A DNA stretch of 64,000 nt from Mangrovicoccus sp. HB161399 (GCF_013184745.1 NZ_JAATVU010000010.1:1-64000), one strand, 5' to 3'; shown: positions 42,527-51,806, counted from the first letter of the stretch. Notes: generated by a model not told the origin, from the letters alone. A program made the numbers and translations.

Positions 42527-43465
42527 ATGAGCAAGGACGCATTGCGCATCGGCACCATGATCTCGGCCTCGGGCGGCGCCGCCGCCGCGCGGATCGGCCA
42601 GATCGCCGACATGGGCTTCGAGAGCTTCGAGCCCTTCTTCTGGCAGACCACCAACGGCCAGGATCTGGCCGAGCTGGGCAAGCGCTGCCGCGACGCGATC
42701 GGCGAGCGGGACATCACCATGTCGACGCTGGGCATGTTCGGCAACCCGCTTGAGGAGCAGCCGCTCGACCTCGACACGCTGCAGGGCTGGAAGGACTGCA
42801 TCGACAACGCGCATCATTTCGGCGCGACCTGCGTGGCGGGCTTCACCGGGCGGCTGCGCGGGCGGCCCCTGCCCGAGAGCCTGCCGCGCTACCGCGAGAT
42901 CTGGTCGGAACTCGGCAAGCGCGCGGCCGACAAGGGGGTGAAGATCGCCTTCGAGAACTGCGCCATGGACGGCAACTGGCAGACCGGCGACTGGAACATC
43001 GCGCACAACCCCGACGCCTGGGAGCTGATCTTCAACGAAACGCCGGAGGACCATTTCGGCCTCGAATGGGAACCCTGCCACCAGATGGTCTATCTGATCG
43101 ACCCGCTGCCGCAGATCCGCAAATGGGGGCCGAAAATCTTCCATGTCCACGGCAAGGACGCGACGATCCGCTGGGACGTGATCCGCGAGCACGGCATCTT
43201 CGGAAAGCTGCCGCACGTGTTCATGCGCACGCCGGGCTTCGGCGACTCGAACTGGACCGACATCGTCACCGAGCTGCGGCTGGCGGGCTATGCCGGGTCC
43301 ATCGACATCGAGGGCTGGCACGATCCGGTCTATCGCGACGCGCTGGAAATGACCGGACAGCTGCATGCGCTGGAACACCTGAAGACGGCCCGCGGCGGGC
43401 GCTTCGTCGAGGAAAGCGTGGCCTATGAGGGCGGCGACCCGTCGCTGCTGCGCGCCACGGCCTGA
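42527..43465 (+). CDS. Sugar phosphate isomerase/epimerase (TIM barrel)
   Basis: This 312-residue TIM-barrel protein of the AP-endonuclease-2 family has metal-binding residues in IAFENCAM, LEWEPCHQM, IFHVHGKDA and IDIEGWHDPVY. I use the ATG at 42527 with GTAGGAGA upstream; the frame before it is a shadow of the Gfo/Idh gene. It probably acts on the keto product of that enzyme. Confidence 0.88.
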   Translation: MSKDALRIGTMISASGGAAAARIGQIADMGFESFEPFFWQTTNGQDLAELGKRCRDAIGERDITMSTLGMFGNPLEEQPLDLDTLQGWKDCIDNAHHFGATCVAGFTGRLRGRPLPESLPRYREIWSELGKRAADKGVKIAFENCAMDGNWQTGDWNIAHNPDAWELIFNETPEDHFGLEWEPCHQMVYLIDPLPQIRKWGPKIFHVHGKDATIRWDVIREHGIFGKLPHVFMRTPGFGDSNWTDIVTELRLAGYAGSIDIEGWHDPVYRDALEMTGQLHALEHLKTARGGRFVEESVAYEGGDPSLLRATA

Positions 43466-43480
43466 ACCCGCTTCCGGACC

Positions 43481-43501
43481 CCGCGCCCGGGAGGGGCGCG
43501 G
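43481..43501. other. Hairpin before the sugar-binding protein gene
   Basis: CCGCGCCC (43481-43488) and GGGCGCGG (43494-43501) form an 8-bp perfect stem with a 5-nt loop, in the 62-bp gap between the isomerase stop and the receptor start. It may mark an mRNA processing or partial-termination point that separates enzyme and importer expression. Confidence 0.45.
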
Positions 43502-43527
43502 ACCGCCATCACCTGAGGGAGGACAGG

Positions 43528-44745
43528 ATGGGACTCAACAAGACTGCCAAGGCAGCGCTCCTGGCCACGTCGGCGGGGCTCCTGCCCCTGGCCGCAGCGG
43601 CCGAACAGACGGTACTCGATCTCTGGACGATCGACGATCCGGGCGAATACCACTATGTGCTGGCAAAGGAGTTCGAGGAGGCGAACCCCGGCATCAAGAT
43701 CAATGTCCGCACCGTGCAGTTCGGCGACATGATCAACGACCTCGCCCGGGCCATCGCCGCGGGCGACGCACCGGACGTGACCTATGTCGACAATCCCGAA
43801 GTGGCGCTGCTGGCCGCGCGCGGGCTGCTTCTGGACATCGCGCCGATGATCGAGGACTCGGACATCGTGAACCGCGACGACATCTTTCCCGGGCCGCTCT
43901 CGTCGGTGACCTGGAAGGACGGCATCTATGGCCTGCCGCGCGGGGCGAATACCATCGCGCTCTACTACAATGCCGACATGTTCCGCGCCGCCGGTCTCGA
44001 TCCCGACGCGCCGCCCGCGACCTGGGCCGAGCTGAAGGCGGCGGCCGAGGCGCTGAGCGATCCCGACGACAATGTCTACGGCCTGGCCTTCTCGGCCATC
44101 GCCACCGAGGAAGGGACCTTCCAGTTCCTGCCCTGGCTGCAGATGGCGGGGGGCGACTACGACCACGTCGACACCGAAGGCGGCGCCGAGGCGCTGGCCT
44201 TCTGGAAATCGCTGCTCGATGCAAAGCTCGCCTCGCCCGACACGCTGATCCGCAGCCAGTGGGACAGCACCGCGACCTTCAATGCCGGCAATGCCGCCAT
44301 GGCGATCTCGGGCCCGTGGGAACTGCCGCGGATGGCGAAGGAGGCGACGTTCGACTACCGCGCCGCGATGCTGCCCGTGCCCGAGGCCGGGGCCACCCGT
44401 GCCTCGGCGCTAGGCGAGGGCGACAACGTGATCCTCGCCTCGACGAACCATCCCGCGGAGGCCTTCCGCTTCCTCGAATTCCTCTATGCCCAGATGCCGC
44501 GGGTCTGGAACGAGTTCGGTTACCTGCCCGCCGCAGAGGTCGCGGTGGAGAACCCCGAGAACGAGGCGATCTACCGGGTCTTCGAGGAGTCGATGAAATA
44601 CGCCCGCAACCGCGGCCCCTCGCCCGAGTGGCCGCAGGTCTCGAAGGCGATCCAGGGCGCGATGCAATCCGCGCTGACTGGACAGGCGACGCCCGAAGAG
44701 GCGCTGGCCACCGCGCAGGGGAAGATCGACCGTGTCCTCGACTGA
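43528..44745 (+). CDS. Sugar ABC transporter substrate-binding protein (CUT1)
   Basis: This 405-residue extracellular solute-binding protein has a signal peptide (KAALLATSAGLLPLAAAAEQ, cleavage near residue 25) and the family core VLDLWTIDDPGEYHY, VTYVDNPEVALLAARG and GLPRGANTIALYYNADM. A GAGGGAGG site precedes the ATG. The last codons overlap the permease start. The ligand is a sugar or polyol, not further specified. Confidence 0.9.
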   Translation: MGLNKTAKAALLATSAGLLPLAAAAEQTVLDLWTIDDPGEYHYVLAKEFEEANPGIKINVRTVQFGDMINDLARAIAAGDAPDVTYVDNPEVALLAARGLLLDIAPMIEDSDIVNRDDIFPGPLSSVTWKDGIYGLPRGANTIALYYNADMFRAAGLDPDAPPATWAELKAAAEALSDPDDNVYGLAFSAIATEEGTFQFLPWLQMAGGDYDHVDTEGGAEALAFWKSLLDAKLASPDTLIRSQWDSTATFNAGNAAMAISGPWELPRMAKEATFDYRAAMLPVPEAGATRASALGEGDNVILASTNHPAEAFRFLEFLYAQMPRVWNEFGYLPAAEVAVENPENEAIYRVFEESMKYARNRGPSPEWPQVSKAIQGAMQSALTGQATPEEALATAQGKIDRVLD

Positions 44746-45682
44746 CATGCCGGCCCTGTCCCTGCCCCGCAGCTTCCGCCCGGGGTTGACCCTGGGCGGG
44801 CTCATAGACGGGCGCGGCTTCGACACGCTCCTGGTGATGACCGCGCTCGGCTATCTCGCGGTCTTCTCGGCTTGGCCGCTGGTGTACAACCTGATCATGT
44901 CGCTGCAGGAGGTCGACCTCTTCTCGCTGGCCTCCTTCGACCGGCCCTTCGTCGGGCTCGGCAACTACCGCGACGTGCTGGGCGCCCCCGAGATGCCGCA
45001 GATCTTCCGCAACACGGCGGTGTTCGTCGCCGCCTCGGTTTCGCTGCAGCTTGCGATCGGCTTCGCGCTGGCCCTGTTCTTCGAGCTGCGCTTTCCCGGC
45101 GCGAGCTTCCTGCGCGGGCTGTTCCTGGCGGGCTGGATCATGCCGCCGCTGGTCGTCGGCGCGATCTGGTCCTGGATCCTCGCGGGCGATTTCGGCGTGC
45201 TGAACTACGCGCTGAAGAGCCTCGGGATCATCGACGAGAACATCTTCTGGCTCTCCGATCCGGCGCGCTCGCTGTGGTCGGTGATCATCGCGAACATCTG
45301 GCTCGGCGTGCCCTTCAACCTGATCCTGCTCTCGGTCGGGCTGGCGGGCATCCCCGAGGACCTCTACGAGGCGGCCGAGATGGACGGGGCCACGCGGGTG
45401 CAGCGCTTCTTCACCATCACTTTGCCGCTCATGCGCGCCCAGCTGGGCGCGGTGATCTCGCTGGGCACCATCTTCACGCTGCAGCAGTTCGACCTTTTCG
45501 CCGGCCTTACCCAGGGCGGGCCCTCGAACAGCTCGAACGTGATGCAGTACTGGTCGTGGCAGCTCAGCTTCCAGGAATACCAGATCGGGCTGGGCAGCGT
45601 GATCTCGGTGCTGATGATCGGCGTCGTCGTCGGACTCGCCGCGATCTATGTCCGCTCCACCCGCCACGAACAGGTGTACTGA
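44732..45682 (+). CDS. Sugar ABC transporter permease (CUT1, MalF-like)
   Basis: This 316-residue permease has six hydrophobic helices after a short cytosolic N-terminus and the coupling motif EAAEMDGATRVQRFFTITLPLM. The start is probably the GTG at 44732, inside the receptor gene with AGGGGAAG upstream; the ATG at 44747 is the alternative. Its stop shares one base with the next start (TGATG). Confidence 0.9.
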   Translation: MSSTDMPALSLPRSFRPGLTLGGLIDGRGFDTLLVMTALGYLAVFSAWPLVYNLIMSLQEVDLFSLASFDRPFVGLGNYRDVLGAPEMPQIFRNTAVFVAASVSLQLAIGFALALFFELRFPGASFLRGLFLAGWIMPPLVVGAIWSWILAGDFGVLNYALKSLGIIDENIFWLSDPARSLWSVIIANIWLGVPFNLILLSVGLAGIPEDLYEAAEMDGATRVQRFFTITLPLMRAQLGAVISLGTIFTLQQFDLFAGLTQGGPSNSSNVMQYWSWQLSFQEYQIGLGSVISVLMIGVVVGLAAIYVRSTRHEQVY

Positions 45683-46503
45683 TGGACAGGCTCAAGGGAA
45701 ACGCACTGATGCTGGCGGGGGCGCTCCTCGCCGCCATCTACCTCTTTCCGCTCTACTGGATGTACGTCACCGCGCTGAAGAGCGGCACCGAGATCATGGC
45801 CTATCCGCCGAGCTTCTGGCCCGCGGATCCGACGCCGATCTTCGGCGAGGTCTGGGGGCGGCTGCAGATGGCGAGCTACCTGAAGAACTCGGTGCTGATC
45901 GCCGGCGGCACCACGGCTCTGGTCGTGCTCTTCGGCACCGGCTGCGCCTATGCCATGTCGCGGGTCAAATCGGTCTGGATCGACATCGCGCTCTTTGCCG
46001 TTCTGATGATGCAGGTGCTGCCCTCGTCGCTGATGGTCACGCCGATCTTCGTCTTCTTCAACCAGATCGGCCTGATGGACTGGCCGCGCGGCGCGGTGAT
46101 CCTGGCGCAGGCGGCGAAGATGCTGCCTCTGTACATCGTGCTGGTGCGGGCTGCCTTCCTGCAGGTCCCCGCCGAGCTGGAGGAGGCCGCGCTGGTCGAC
46201 GGCAATTCCCGCGTCGGCGCCTTCCTGTCGATCATGGTGCCGCTGGCGCGCAACGGCATCCTGGTGACCGGCGTGCTCGTCTTCCTGCAGTCCTTCGGCG
46301 AATACGTCTATGCCCGCTCGATGATCGGCGCGCGCGAGCTGCAGCCCGCCACCGTCGGCCTGCAATCCTTCATGGGGCCGAACTCGTCGGACTGGTCGGG
46401 GGTGATGAGCTATGCCGCCATCTACGTCACGCCGGTCCTCGCCATCTTCGTCCTGCTGCAACGCCGCATCGTCAGCGGCCTGACTTCCGGAGCCCTGAAA
46501 TGA
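45682..46503 (+). CDS. Sugar ABC transporter permease (CUT1, MalG-like)
   Basis: This 273-residue permease has six hydrophobic helices, the coupling loop EEAALVDGNSRVGAFLSIMVPLA and the usual MalG-like tail (IVSGLTSGALK). The ATG overlaps the upstream stop codon; the frame extends further upstream only as a shadow. It overlaps the ATPase start by 4 bp (ATGA). Confidence 0.92.
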   Translation: MDRLKGNALMLAGALLAAIYLFPLYWMYVTALKSGTEIMAYPPSFWPADPTPIFGEVWGRLQMASYLKNSVLIAGGTTALVVLFGTGCAYAMSRVKSVWIDIALFAVLMMQVLPSSLMVTPIFVFFNQIGLMDWPRGAVILAQAAKMLPLYIVLVRAAFLQVPAELEEAALVDGNSRVGAFLSIMVPLARNGILVTGVLVFLQSFGEYVYARSMIGARELQPATVGLQSFMGPNSSDWSGVMSYAAIYVTPVLAIFVLLQRRIVSGLTSGALK

Positions 46504-47573
46504 CCCAGCTTCAGATCGAACTCGACGGCGTGGACAAGCATTACGGCGCCTATCATGCGCTGAAGGCGATCGACCTCGCCATCCCGAAGGGTACCTTCGT
46601 CGCGCTGGTCGGACCGTCAGGCTGCGGGAAATCCACGCTCCTGCGCACCATCGCCGGGCTGGAGAAGATCACCGGCGGCGAGATGCGCATCGCCGGCGCC
46701 AACATGACCGGCACCCCGCCCAGGAAGCGCGACCTGGCGATGGTGTTCCAGTCCTATGCGCTCTACCCGCACAAGACCGTGCGCCAGAACCTGACCTATT
46801 CGCTGCGGCTGAAGCGCATGTCCCGCGCCGAGGCGGACCGCAAGGCGGAGGAGGTCGCGCGGATCACCGGGCTCGAGCAGCTTCTGGAGCGCTATCCGCG
46901 CGAGCTCTCGGGCGGGCAGCGCCAGCGCGTCGCCATGGGCCGCGCCATCGTCAGGAACCCCAAGGCCTTTCTCTTCGACGAGCCGCTCTCCAATCTCGAC
47001 GCAGCGCTGCGCGTGCAGATGCGCGCCGAGGTGCGGCGGCTGCATGACCGGCTGGGGGCGACCTCGGTCTATGTCACCCATGACCAGGTCGAGGCAATGA
47101 CCATGGCCGACCATGTCGTGGTGCTGCGCGCGGGCCGGATCGAGCAGCAGGGCGCGCCGATGGAGCTCTACGACCGCCCCGCCAACCGCTTCGTGGCCGG
47201 GTTCATCGGCTCGCCCGCGACCAATTTCGTGCCCGGCCGGACTACCGCGGATGGGAGCGCCGTCCAGCTCGACCTGCCCGGCACGCCCTGCGTGCCGGTT
47301 GCCGGGGCGGCCCCTGACAGGCCGGTCATCGCCGGGCTCAGGCCCGAACATCTCCAGCCCTGCGATCCGGACCGGCCGGGCGCGCTGCAGCTGCCGATTG
47401 CCGTGGTCGAAGCCACGGGAAGCCAGTCCTTCCTCGTCTCCGACACCGATCCGGCCCTGACCATCTGCCTTGCCGGGCGCAGTCCCGTCGTCCCGGGCGG
47501 CACGCTCGCCGCGGAGATCGCGCCGCATCTGGTGATGCTCTTCGATCCGGACACCGGGGCGGCGCTGCGCTAG
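46500..47573 (+). CDS. Sugar ABC transporter ATP-binding protein (UgpC/MalK-like)
   Basis: This is a 357-residue CUT1 ATPase. Walker A GPSGCGKST, Q-loop VFQSYALYPHK, signature LSGGQRQRVAMGRA, Walker B FLFDEPLSNLD and switch THDQVEAM are present, with a TOBE-type C-terminal part (about 235-357, AGLRPEHLQPC). It ends the LacI-controlled operon. It resembles the ATPase at 33346-34356 through the first 230 residues, but the C-terminal regulatory part differs. Confidence 0.94.
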   Translation: MTQLQIELDGVDKHYGAYHALKAIDLAIPKGTFVALVGPSGCGKSTLLRTIAGLEKITGGEMRIAGANMTGTPPRKRDLAMVFQSYALYPHKTVRQNLTYSLRLKRMSRAEADRKAEEVARITGLEQLLERYPRELSGGQRQRVAMGRAIVRNPKAFLFDEPLSNLDAALRVQMRAEVRRLHDRLGATSVYVTHDQVEAMTMADHVVVLRAGRIEQQGAPMELYDRPANRFVAGFIGSPATNFVPGRTTADGSAVQLDLPGTPCVPVAGAAPDRPVIAGLRPEHLQPCDPDRPGALQLPIAVVEATGSQSFLVSDTDPALTICLAGRSPVVPGGTLAAEIAPHLVMLFDPDTGAALR

Positions 47574-48355
47574 CCCGCGGCTCTCGCGGCACCCCCGCTC
47601 CGTCCTACGGCGGAGGAAGCGGGTAGACCTCGAGCCGGAGCCATCGCCTGCGCCGCGCGAAGCAGGGGGGGCGGCTTTCCTCGTGGTCGCGCCCTCCCCC
47701 GAAGTTGTCCGCCGCCAATGGCCCCGGCAGGTCCCGCCCTGCGTCCGACGCGAATGCAGACCCGTCCTCCGGTGCCTTCTCCGCGCCTGGCGCAAGGCAC
47801 CACCGGCCGGGAGGACCCGCACCGCCGGGCCGTTCGATGCACCATCGGCGCCGGACACTGCGCGGCACGGCAAGCTGCGCGTGGCCGTGACGCCCCCGGG
47901 CGCAGGACGGCCAATGAGGTTCGCCGCTGCCCAAGGCGGATCTCGCGGGTTTCGGCATCCGGCGCCGATCAAGCCAAGGCGAACGGGTTGTCCCTGCCCT
48001 GCAGATCCCGTGCCTTCCGCCCTGCGGACTCCCCGCGGCTGGGCGTCCCCATCGGCAGGAGGCCACCGGACCCGGCGTCCGGGCCCGGCGCTGCCGGAGC
48101 ACGTCCCGGCCGCGGCGCCGGCATCCGCATGAAGCGCTCCACCTCTGCCGCCCCCGCGCCGCTTCTGTCCGCGGGCTCCCAAGCCACCTCGGACAGCCTG
48201 GGCGAGGCCCCGCCCAAGCTACGGAATGCTCAGACGGCACGAACCTTGCCCTGCTCGGGCACCGCGCCGCAGTCCGGCCGACGCGGGTCCGGACAGGCAG
48301 CGCAGGGCCGTCGGCGGATCGGGGCATCCCGGCACGAAGACCCCCATATCGGCGG
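47574..48355. other. Long GC-rich intergenic region, no supported gene
   Basis: There is no recognisable gene between the ATPase and the ridA promoter. Several frames are open but give Arg/Pro/Gly-rich translations without motifs on either strand. A run of seven G lies near 47665. It may hold a terminator for the sugar operon near 47600-47640, where partly inverse CCGCTCCG/CGGAGGAAGCGG stretches occur, but the stem is imperfect. Confidence 0.4.
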
Positions 48356-48383
48356 TTGCGCTCGCGGACCCATGCCATATTGT
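48356..48383 (+). promoter_or_regulatory. Probable promoter of ridA and 2-hydroxyacid dehydrogenase genes
   Basis: TTGCGC (48356-48361) and TATTGT (48378-48383) are separated by 16 bp and would start transcription near 48390, about 22 bp before the GTG start codon. The -10 box overlaps the palindrome at 48381-48396. Confidence 0.4.
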
Positions 48384-48396
48384 ATGATCGTATACA
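48381..48396. promoter_or_regulatory. GntR-like operator upstream of ridA
   Basis: TGTATGATCGTATACA has perfect inverse arms TGTAT/ATACA with a 6-bp spacer. It overlaps the probable -10 box and start, so bound protein would repress. The arms resemble those of the 13-bp sites at 51807 and 57782 but the spacing differs, so the same GntR protein may not recognise it. Confidence 0.55.
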
Positions 48397-48411
48397 TTCT
48401 TGGAGTTCCCC

Positions 48412-48816
48412 GTGCAGATCGTCAACTATCCCGGCCACCCGCCGGACTCCCGGCCGCTCGGACCGGCCCCCCTGACCCCGGCGCTGCGCCGCGGCGACTG
48501 GGTCATGACTTCGGGCCAGGTCGGCATCGATCCCGACACCGCGCAGATCGCGGGCCCGGGCTTCGCCGAGCAGGCGCACCAGGCCTTCGGCAACATCCGG
48601 GCGCTGCTGGCCAATGCCGGGATGGAGATGTCGGACGTGATGAAGGTCACGGTCTTCCTCACCCGCGCCGAGGATTTCGCCGAGCTGAACGACATCTACC
48701 GCAGCTATTTCTCCGAGCCCTATCCCTGCCGCTCCACCCTGATCGTGGCGCTCCAGCCCGCGAGCCTGCTGATCGAAGCCGAGGCCACGGCCTACCAACC
48801 GGGAAGCGGCGCATGA
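48412..48816 (+). CDS. RidA-family protein (enamine/imine deaminase)
   Basis: This is a 134-residue RidA/YjgF-family protein, probably a trimer. Family members hydrolyse reactive enamine/imine intermediates to keto acids. Visible features are VMTSGQVGIDPDT, the helix FGNIRALLANAGMEMSDVMKVTVFL and the catalytic-type segment YPCRSTLIVALQ with the conserved Arg. The start is the GTG at 48412 with TTGGAG upstream; a TTG four codons earlier is possible. The stop overlaps the next start, so imine hydrolysis is coupled to keto-acid reduction. Confidence 0.9.
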   Translation: MQIVNYPGHPPDSRPLGPAPLTPALRRGDWVMTSGQVGIDPDTAQIAGPGFAEQAHQAFGNIRALLANAGMEMSDVMKVTVFLTRAEDFAELNDIYRSYFSEPYPCRSTLIVALQPASLLIEAEATAYQPGSGA

Positions 48817-49772
48817 CCCGGCTGCATGTCCTGAACGCCCCCGGCACGCTGACCTTCGACGAGCCCGCCCTTCTGGACCGGCTGGCGGCCGCAGGCGGGC
48901 TGGAGGTCACCGTGTCGCGCGATCTCGCCACGTTGGCGGACGACATCGGCGATGCCCGAATCCTCTACACCAACACCAAGACCGATCTCGGCGCACTTTC
49001 GGCGGCAGCGCCGCATCTGGAATGGGTGCAGATCATCTCGGCGGGGGTCGAGACGCTGCTGCCGACGCTGCCCGAAGGGCTGGATCTGACCAATGCGTCC
49101 GGCGTCCATGCCGAGAAGGGGGCGGAATTCGTCCTCGCCTCGGTGCTGCTGCTGAACTATCGCATCCCCGCATTCCAGGAGAAGCAGCGCCGCCATGACT
49201 GGGCGCCGGATTTCGTCCGCCCGCTGCGGGGCAAGCGCGCGCTGGTGCTGGGATCGGGTGCCATCGGCGGCGAGGCGATCCGCCTGCTGGCCGGGCGCGG
49301 CATGGAGGTGATCGCGGTCAACCGCTCCGGCCGCCCGGCCGAAGGCGCAGCCGCCACGGTGACGCTCGGCGGCTTCGACAAATGGCTGCCCGGTGCCTCG
49401 GTGCTGGTCTCCGCCCTGCCCGCGACCCCAGAAACCGTCGGCATGGTCGATCCGCGGCGGCTCGGGCTCCTGCCGCAGGGCGCGGGCGTGGTCAGCGTCG
49501 GCCGCGCGGCGGTCTTCGACCATGGCGCGCTCTGCGAGGCGCTGCGCTCCGGCCATCTGGGCGGCGCGGTGCTCGATGTCTTCCCGCAGGAGCCGATGCC
49601 CGCCGACGATCCGACCTGGGACGTGCCGGGCGTGGTGGTGACGCCGCATTGCAGCGTCGACGATAACAAGGGCTATCTCGACCGCTGCACCGACATCTTC
49701 CTGCAGAACCTTGAGGCCCGGCGCGCGGGTCGGCCGATGCCGACCCGGGTCGATCCGGCGGCGGGCTACTGA
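48813..49772 (+). CDS. D-2-hydroxyacid dehydrogenase family protein
   Basis: This 319-residue NAD(P)-dependent 2-hydroxyacid dehydrogenase has the Rossmann motif LGSGAIGGEAIRLL, the substrate Arg replaced by the usual SVGRAAVFDHGAL context (GRA), the LDVFPQEPMPADDP stretch (Glu) and TPHCSVDDNKGY (His). It resembles the glyoxylate/hydroxypyruvate reductase-like subgroup. The ATG overlaps the ridA stop. RidA would make the 2-keto acid that this enzyme reduces. It is only distantly similar to the dehydrogenase at 9472-10431. Confidence 0.87.
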   Translation: MTRLHVLNAPGTLTFDEPALLDRLAAAGGLEVTVSRDLATLADDIGDARILYTNTKTDLGALSAAAPHLEWVQIISAGVETLLPTLPEGLDLTNASGVHAEKGAEFVLASVLLLNYRIPAFQEKQRRHDWAPDFVRPLRGKRALVLGSGAIGGEAIRLLAGRGMEVIAVNRSGRPAEGAAATVTLGGFDKWLPGASVLVSALPATPETVGMVDPRRLGLLPQGAGVVSVGRAAVFDHGALCEALRSGHLGGAVLDVFPQEPMPADDPTWDVPGVVVTPHCSVDDNKGYLDRCTDIFLQNLEARRAGRPMPTRVDPAAGY

Positions 49773-49777
49773 ACTTC

Positions 49778-49802
49778 GCGCGGGGGGCTGCAGCCCCCGC
49801 GC
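49778..49802. terminator. Bidirectional hairpin between convergent genes
   Basis: GCGCGGGGG and CCCCCGCGC can pair around a CTGCAG loop (one bulged G). It lies 6 bp after the dehydrogenase stop and 10 bp before the stop of the convergent enolase-superfamily gene, so it can end both transcripts. Confidence 0.5.
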
Positions 49803-49811
49803 CATCGCGGC

Positions 49812-50924
49812 TCAGCGCACCAGGTATTTCTCGATGATCGCCGGATCGGGCTCGACGCCCAGCCCCGGCTCCGACGGCAGAAGCGCATGGCCGTCCTCGA
49901 AGGTCACCGGGTTCCGCGCCAGCTTGCGCGCGATCTCGTTGGGCTCCACGCAGTATTCCATCACCAGCGCATTGCGGATCGCGCAGAGGAAATGCAGCGA
50001 GGCGGCGGTGTTGATGTCGGTGGTGAAGTTGTGGTTGCACACTTTGCGGCCGCGCGAGGCGGCATAGTCCGCGACCCGGATCGCCTGGGTGAAACCGACC
50101 CGCGTCAGGTCGATCTGCACGATGTCCACCCCGCCCTCGTCGATCAGCCGCTCGAACTGCGCCACGGAACTGTCCTGCTCGCCCGCCGCCAGCGGCTGGG
50201 ACATGGACCGCGACAGGCGGCCATAGCCGCCGATGTCCTCCGGATGCAGCGGTTCCTCGATCCAGAACAGGTTGTAGGGCTCCAGAAGCTCCGCCCGCCG
50301 CATCGCCGTCCGCGCGTCCCAGGCATGGCCCGCATCCAGCATGAAGTCGACCTTGTCGCCGATGGCGCTGCGGATCGCCTCGACATAGGCGATGTCGGTC
50401 TTCTCGTCGCGGCCGAAGGGCTCCCAGCCGAATTTCACGCCGGTATGGCCCTCATCCACGGCCGCCTTCGCGCGCGCCACCGTGTCCTCGACCGAGAACT
50501 GGAACATGTTCGACGAATAGACGCGCATCCGGTCGCGCAGCGCGCCGCCCAGCAGCGTGACGATCGGCTGGCCGAGGGCCTTGCCCTTGATGTCCCAGAG
50601 CGCGATGTCGATCCCCGCCATCGCCTGCAGCACCGCGCCGGCGCGGCCATAGAAGATCGTGGCGTCATACATCTTCTGCCAGAGCCGCCCGGTTTCCAGC
50701 GGGTTCTCGCCGATCAGGAGCCGCTTCAGCCCGCTGACCATGGTGTGCGAATAGGGCGCTTCGATGATCGCCTGCACCACGGTCGGCGCAGAGTCGACCT
50801 CGCCCCAGCCGGTGATCCCGGCATCGGTCGAGATCCGGATCAGCAGCGTGTCCTGCGAGCTGTCGGTGCGGGCCTCCACCTTGGGAAGGCTCAGGTAGAA
50901 GGTTTCGACATCGGTGATCTTCAT
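49812..50924 (-). CDS. Mandelate racemase/muconate lactonizing enzyme-family protein
   Basis: This is a 370-residue enolase-superfamily enzyme. An N-terminal capping domain (about 1-125) is followed by a TIM barrel with VKFGWE (Lys position), the Mg ligands in FMLDAGHAWD (Asp), WIEEPLHPED (Glu) and LAAGEQD (Glu), and the basic His in KVCNHNFTTDINTAAS. Members abstract a proton next to a carboxylate: racemases, epimerases or acid-sugar dehydratases. The KxK motif is KxG here, so one of the two usual lysines is missing and the His end probably does the chemistry. It lies 70 bp downstream of the GntR/FCD gene on the same strand. Confidence 0.9.
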   Translation of the reverse strand: MKITDVETFYLSLPKVEARTDSSQDTLLIRISTDAGITGWGEVDSAPTVVQAIIEAPYSHTMVSGLKRLLIGENPLETGRLWQKMYDATIFYGRAGAVLQAMAGIDIALWDIKGKALGQPIVTLLGGALRDRMRVYSSNMFQFSVEDTVARAKAAVDEGHTGVKFGWEPFGRDEKTDIAYVEAIRSAIGDKVDFMLDAGHAWDARTAMRRAELLEPYNLFWIEEPLHPEDIGGYGRLSRSMSQPLAAGEQDSSVAQFERLIDEGGVDIVQIDLTRVGFTQAIRVADYAASRGRKVCNHNFTTDINTAASLHFLCAIRNALVMEYCVEPNEIARKLARNPVTFEDGHALLPSEPGLGVEPDPAIIEKYLVR

Positions 50925-50994
50925 GGGGCATCCTTCGGCCGGGGCCGGTCTTCTGGTCGTGGATCTTCAGGTGGGGTCGGGGATGGGCGGGGGC

Positions 50995-51705
50995 CTAGCG
51001 GCCGCGCCGCGCCCGGTGCTTCTCGATCAGCAGATCGAAGTCGATCACGTGGATCTGGGTGCGGATATGTTCCTCGAGCTCGCTGCGCATCGCCGCGAGG
51101 TCGCCGCCCGAAAGCAGCGCCAGCAGGCGGACATGCTCCTCGACGATGTCGTCCATCGCCTTTTCCAGCGCGGTCAGGCCGATGATCACGGTCAGCTGCC
51201 GCGCCAGCGTCTGCCACAGGGCGAGCAGCGGCTGGTTGCCCGAAAGCTGGACCAGATGCTGGTGGAAGCGCGTGTCCGCCTCGGCGAGCCCATAGGCATC
51301 GCGGCGGTCGCACATCAGCTGCATCTCGCGGATTTCCGCCCCGAGCGGCGCCAGCCGCTCCGGCGTCAGCGCTCCCGCCTCATGCGCACGGGTGACGGCC
51401 AGAGTCTCCAGCGCCACGCGGACATCGAGGATCTGCTCCAGCCGGTCCTTCGAGACATCCATCAGCCGCGTGCCCTTGTAGGGCGCGGAATCCACCACGC
51501 CGAGGCTTTCCAGCGCGCGCAGCGCCTCGCGGATCGGCACCCGGGAAAGCCCGAGCATCTCGCCCAGATCCTTCTCGGTCAGCCGCTCGCCAGGAAGGAT
51601 CACGCCGCGGGCCGCCGCCGCGATGATCGCGTCGATGGCATGGTCCACCAGCGTACGCGGCCGCGGAGCCTGCCAGTCTTCCTTGCGGGTGGAGATGGCG
51701 CACAT
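50995..51705 (-). CDS. GntR/FCD-family regulator (proposed master of the two flanking operons)
   Basis: This 236-residue regulator has a winged helix at about residues 18-85 (GLSRVPIREALRALESLG) and an FCD domain (about 90-225), with DTRFHQHLVQLSGN and the acidic/His metal residues. GAGGACAGG precedes the ATG. It is divergent from the amino-acid ABC operon. The identical site ATTGTTATACAAT occurs in that gap (51807-51819) and again at 57782-57794 before the amidohydrolase operon, and it fits the TNGTNNNACNA consensus of FadR-type proteins. Control of both operons and of the enolase-superfamily gene is therefore proposed. Confidence 0.9.
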   Translation of the reverse strand: MCAISTRKEDWQAPRPRTLVDHAIDAIIAAAARGVILPGERLTEKDLGEMLGLSRVPIREALRALESLGVVDSAPYKGTRLMDVSKDRLEQILDVRVALETLAVTRAHEAGALTPERLAPLGAEIREMQLMCDRRDAYGLAEADTRFHQHLVQLSGNQPLLALWQTLARQLTVIIGLTALEKAMDDIVEEHVRLLALLSGGDLAAMRSELEEHIRTQIHVIDFDLLIEKHRARRGR

Positions 51706-51806
51706 GTCCTGTCCTCGATCTGGCCGCCCGCGGAAGCCGCGGGGAGAGGCACTGCCGCCTCACGGTAAATGGAGTAGCGGCAAACAAGCCCCTTGCCAAG
51801 AGTATT

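Noticed and set aside
47574-48411. Possible small genes in the gap before ridA
   Set aside because: Open frames exist in several phases but lack ribosome sites and family character.
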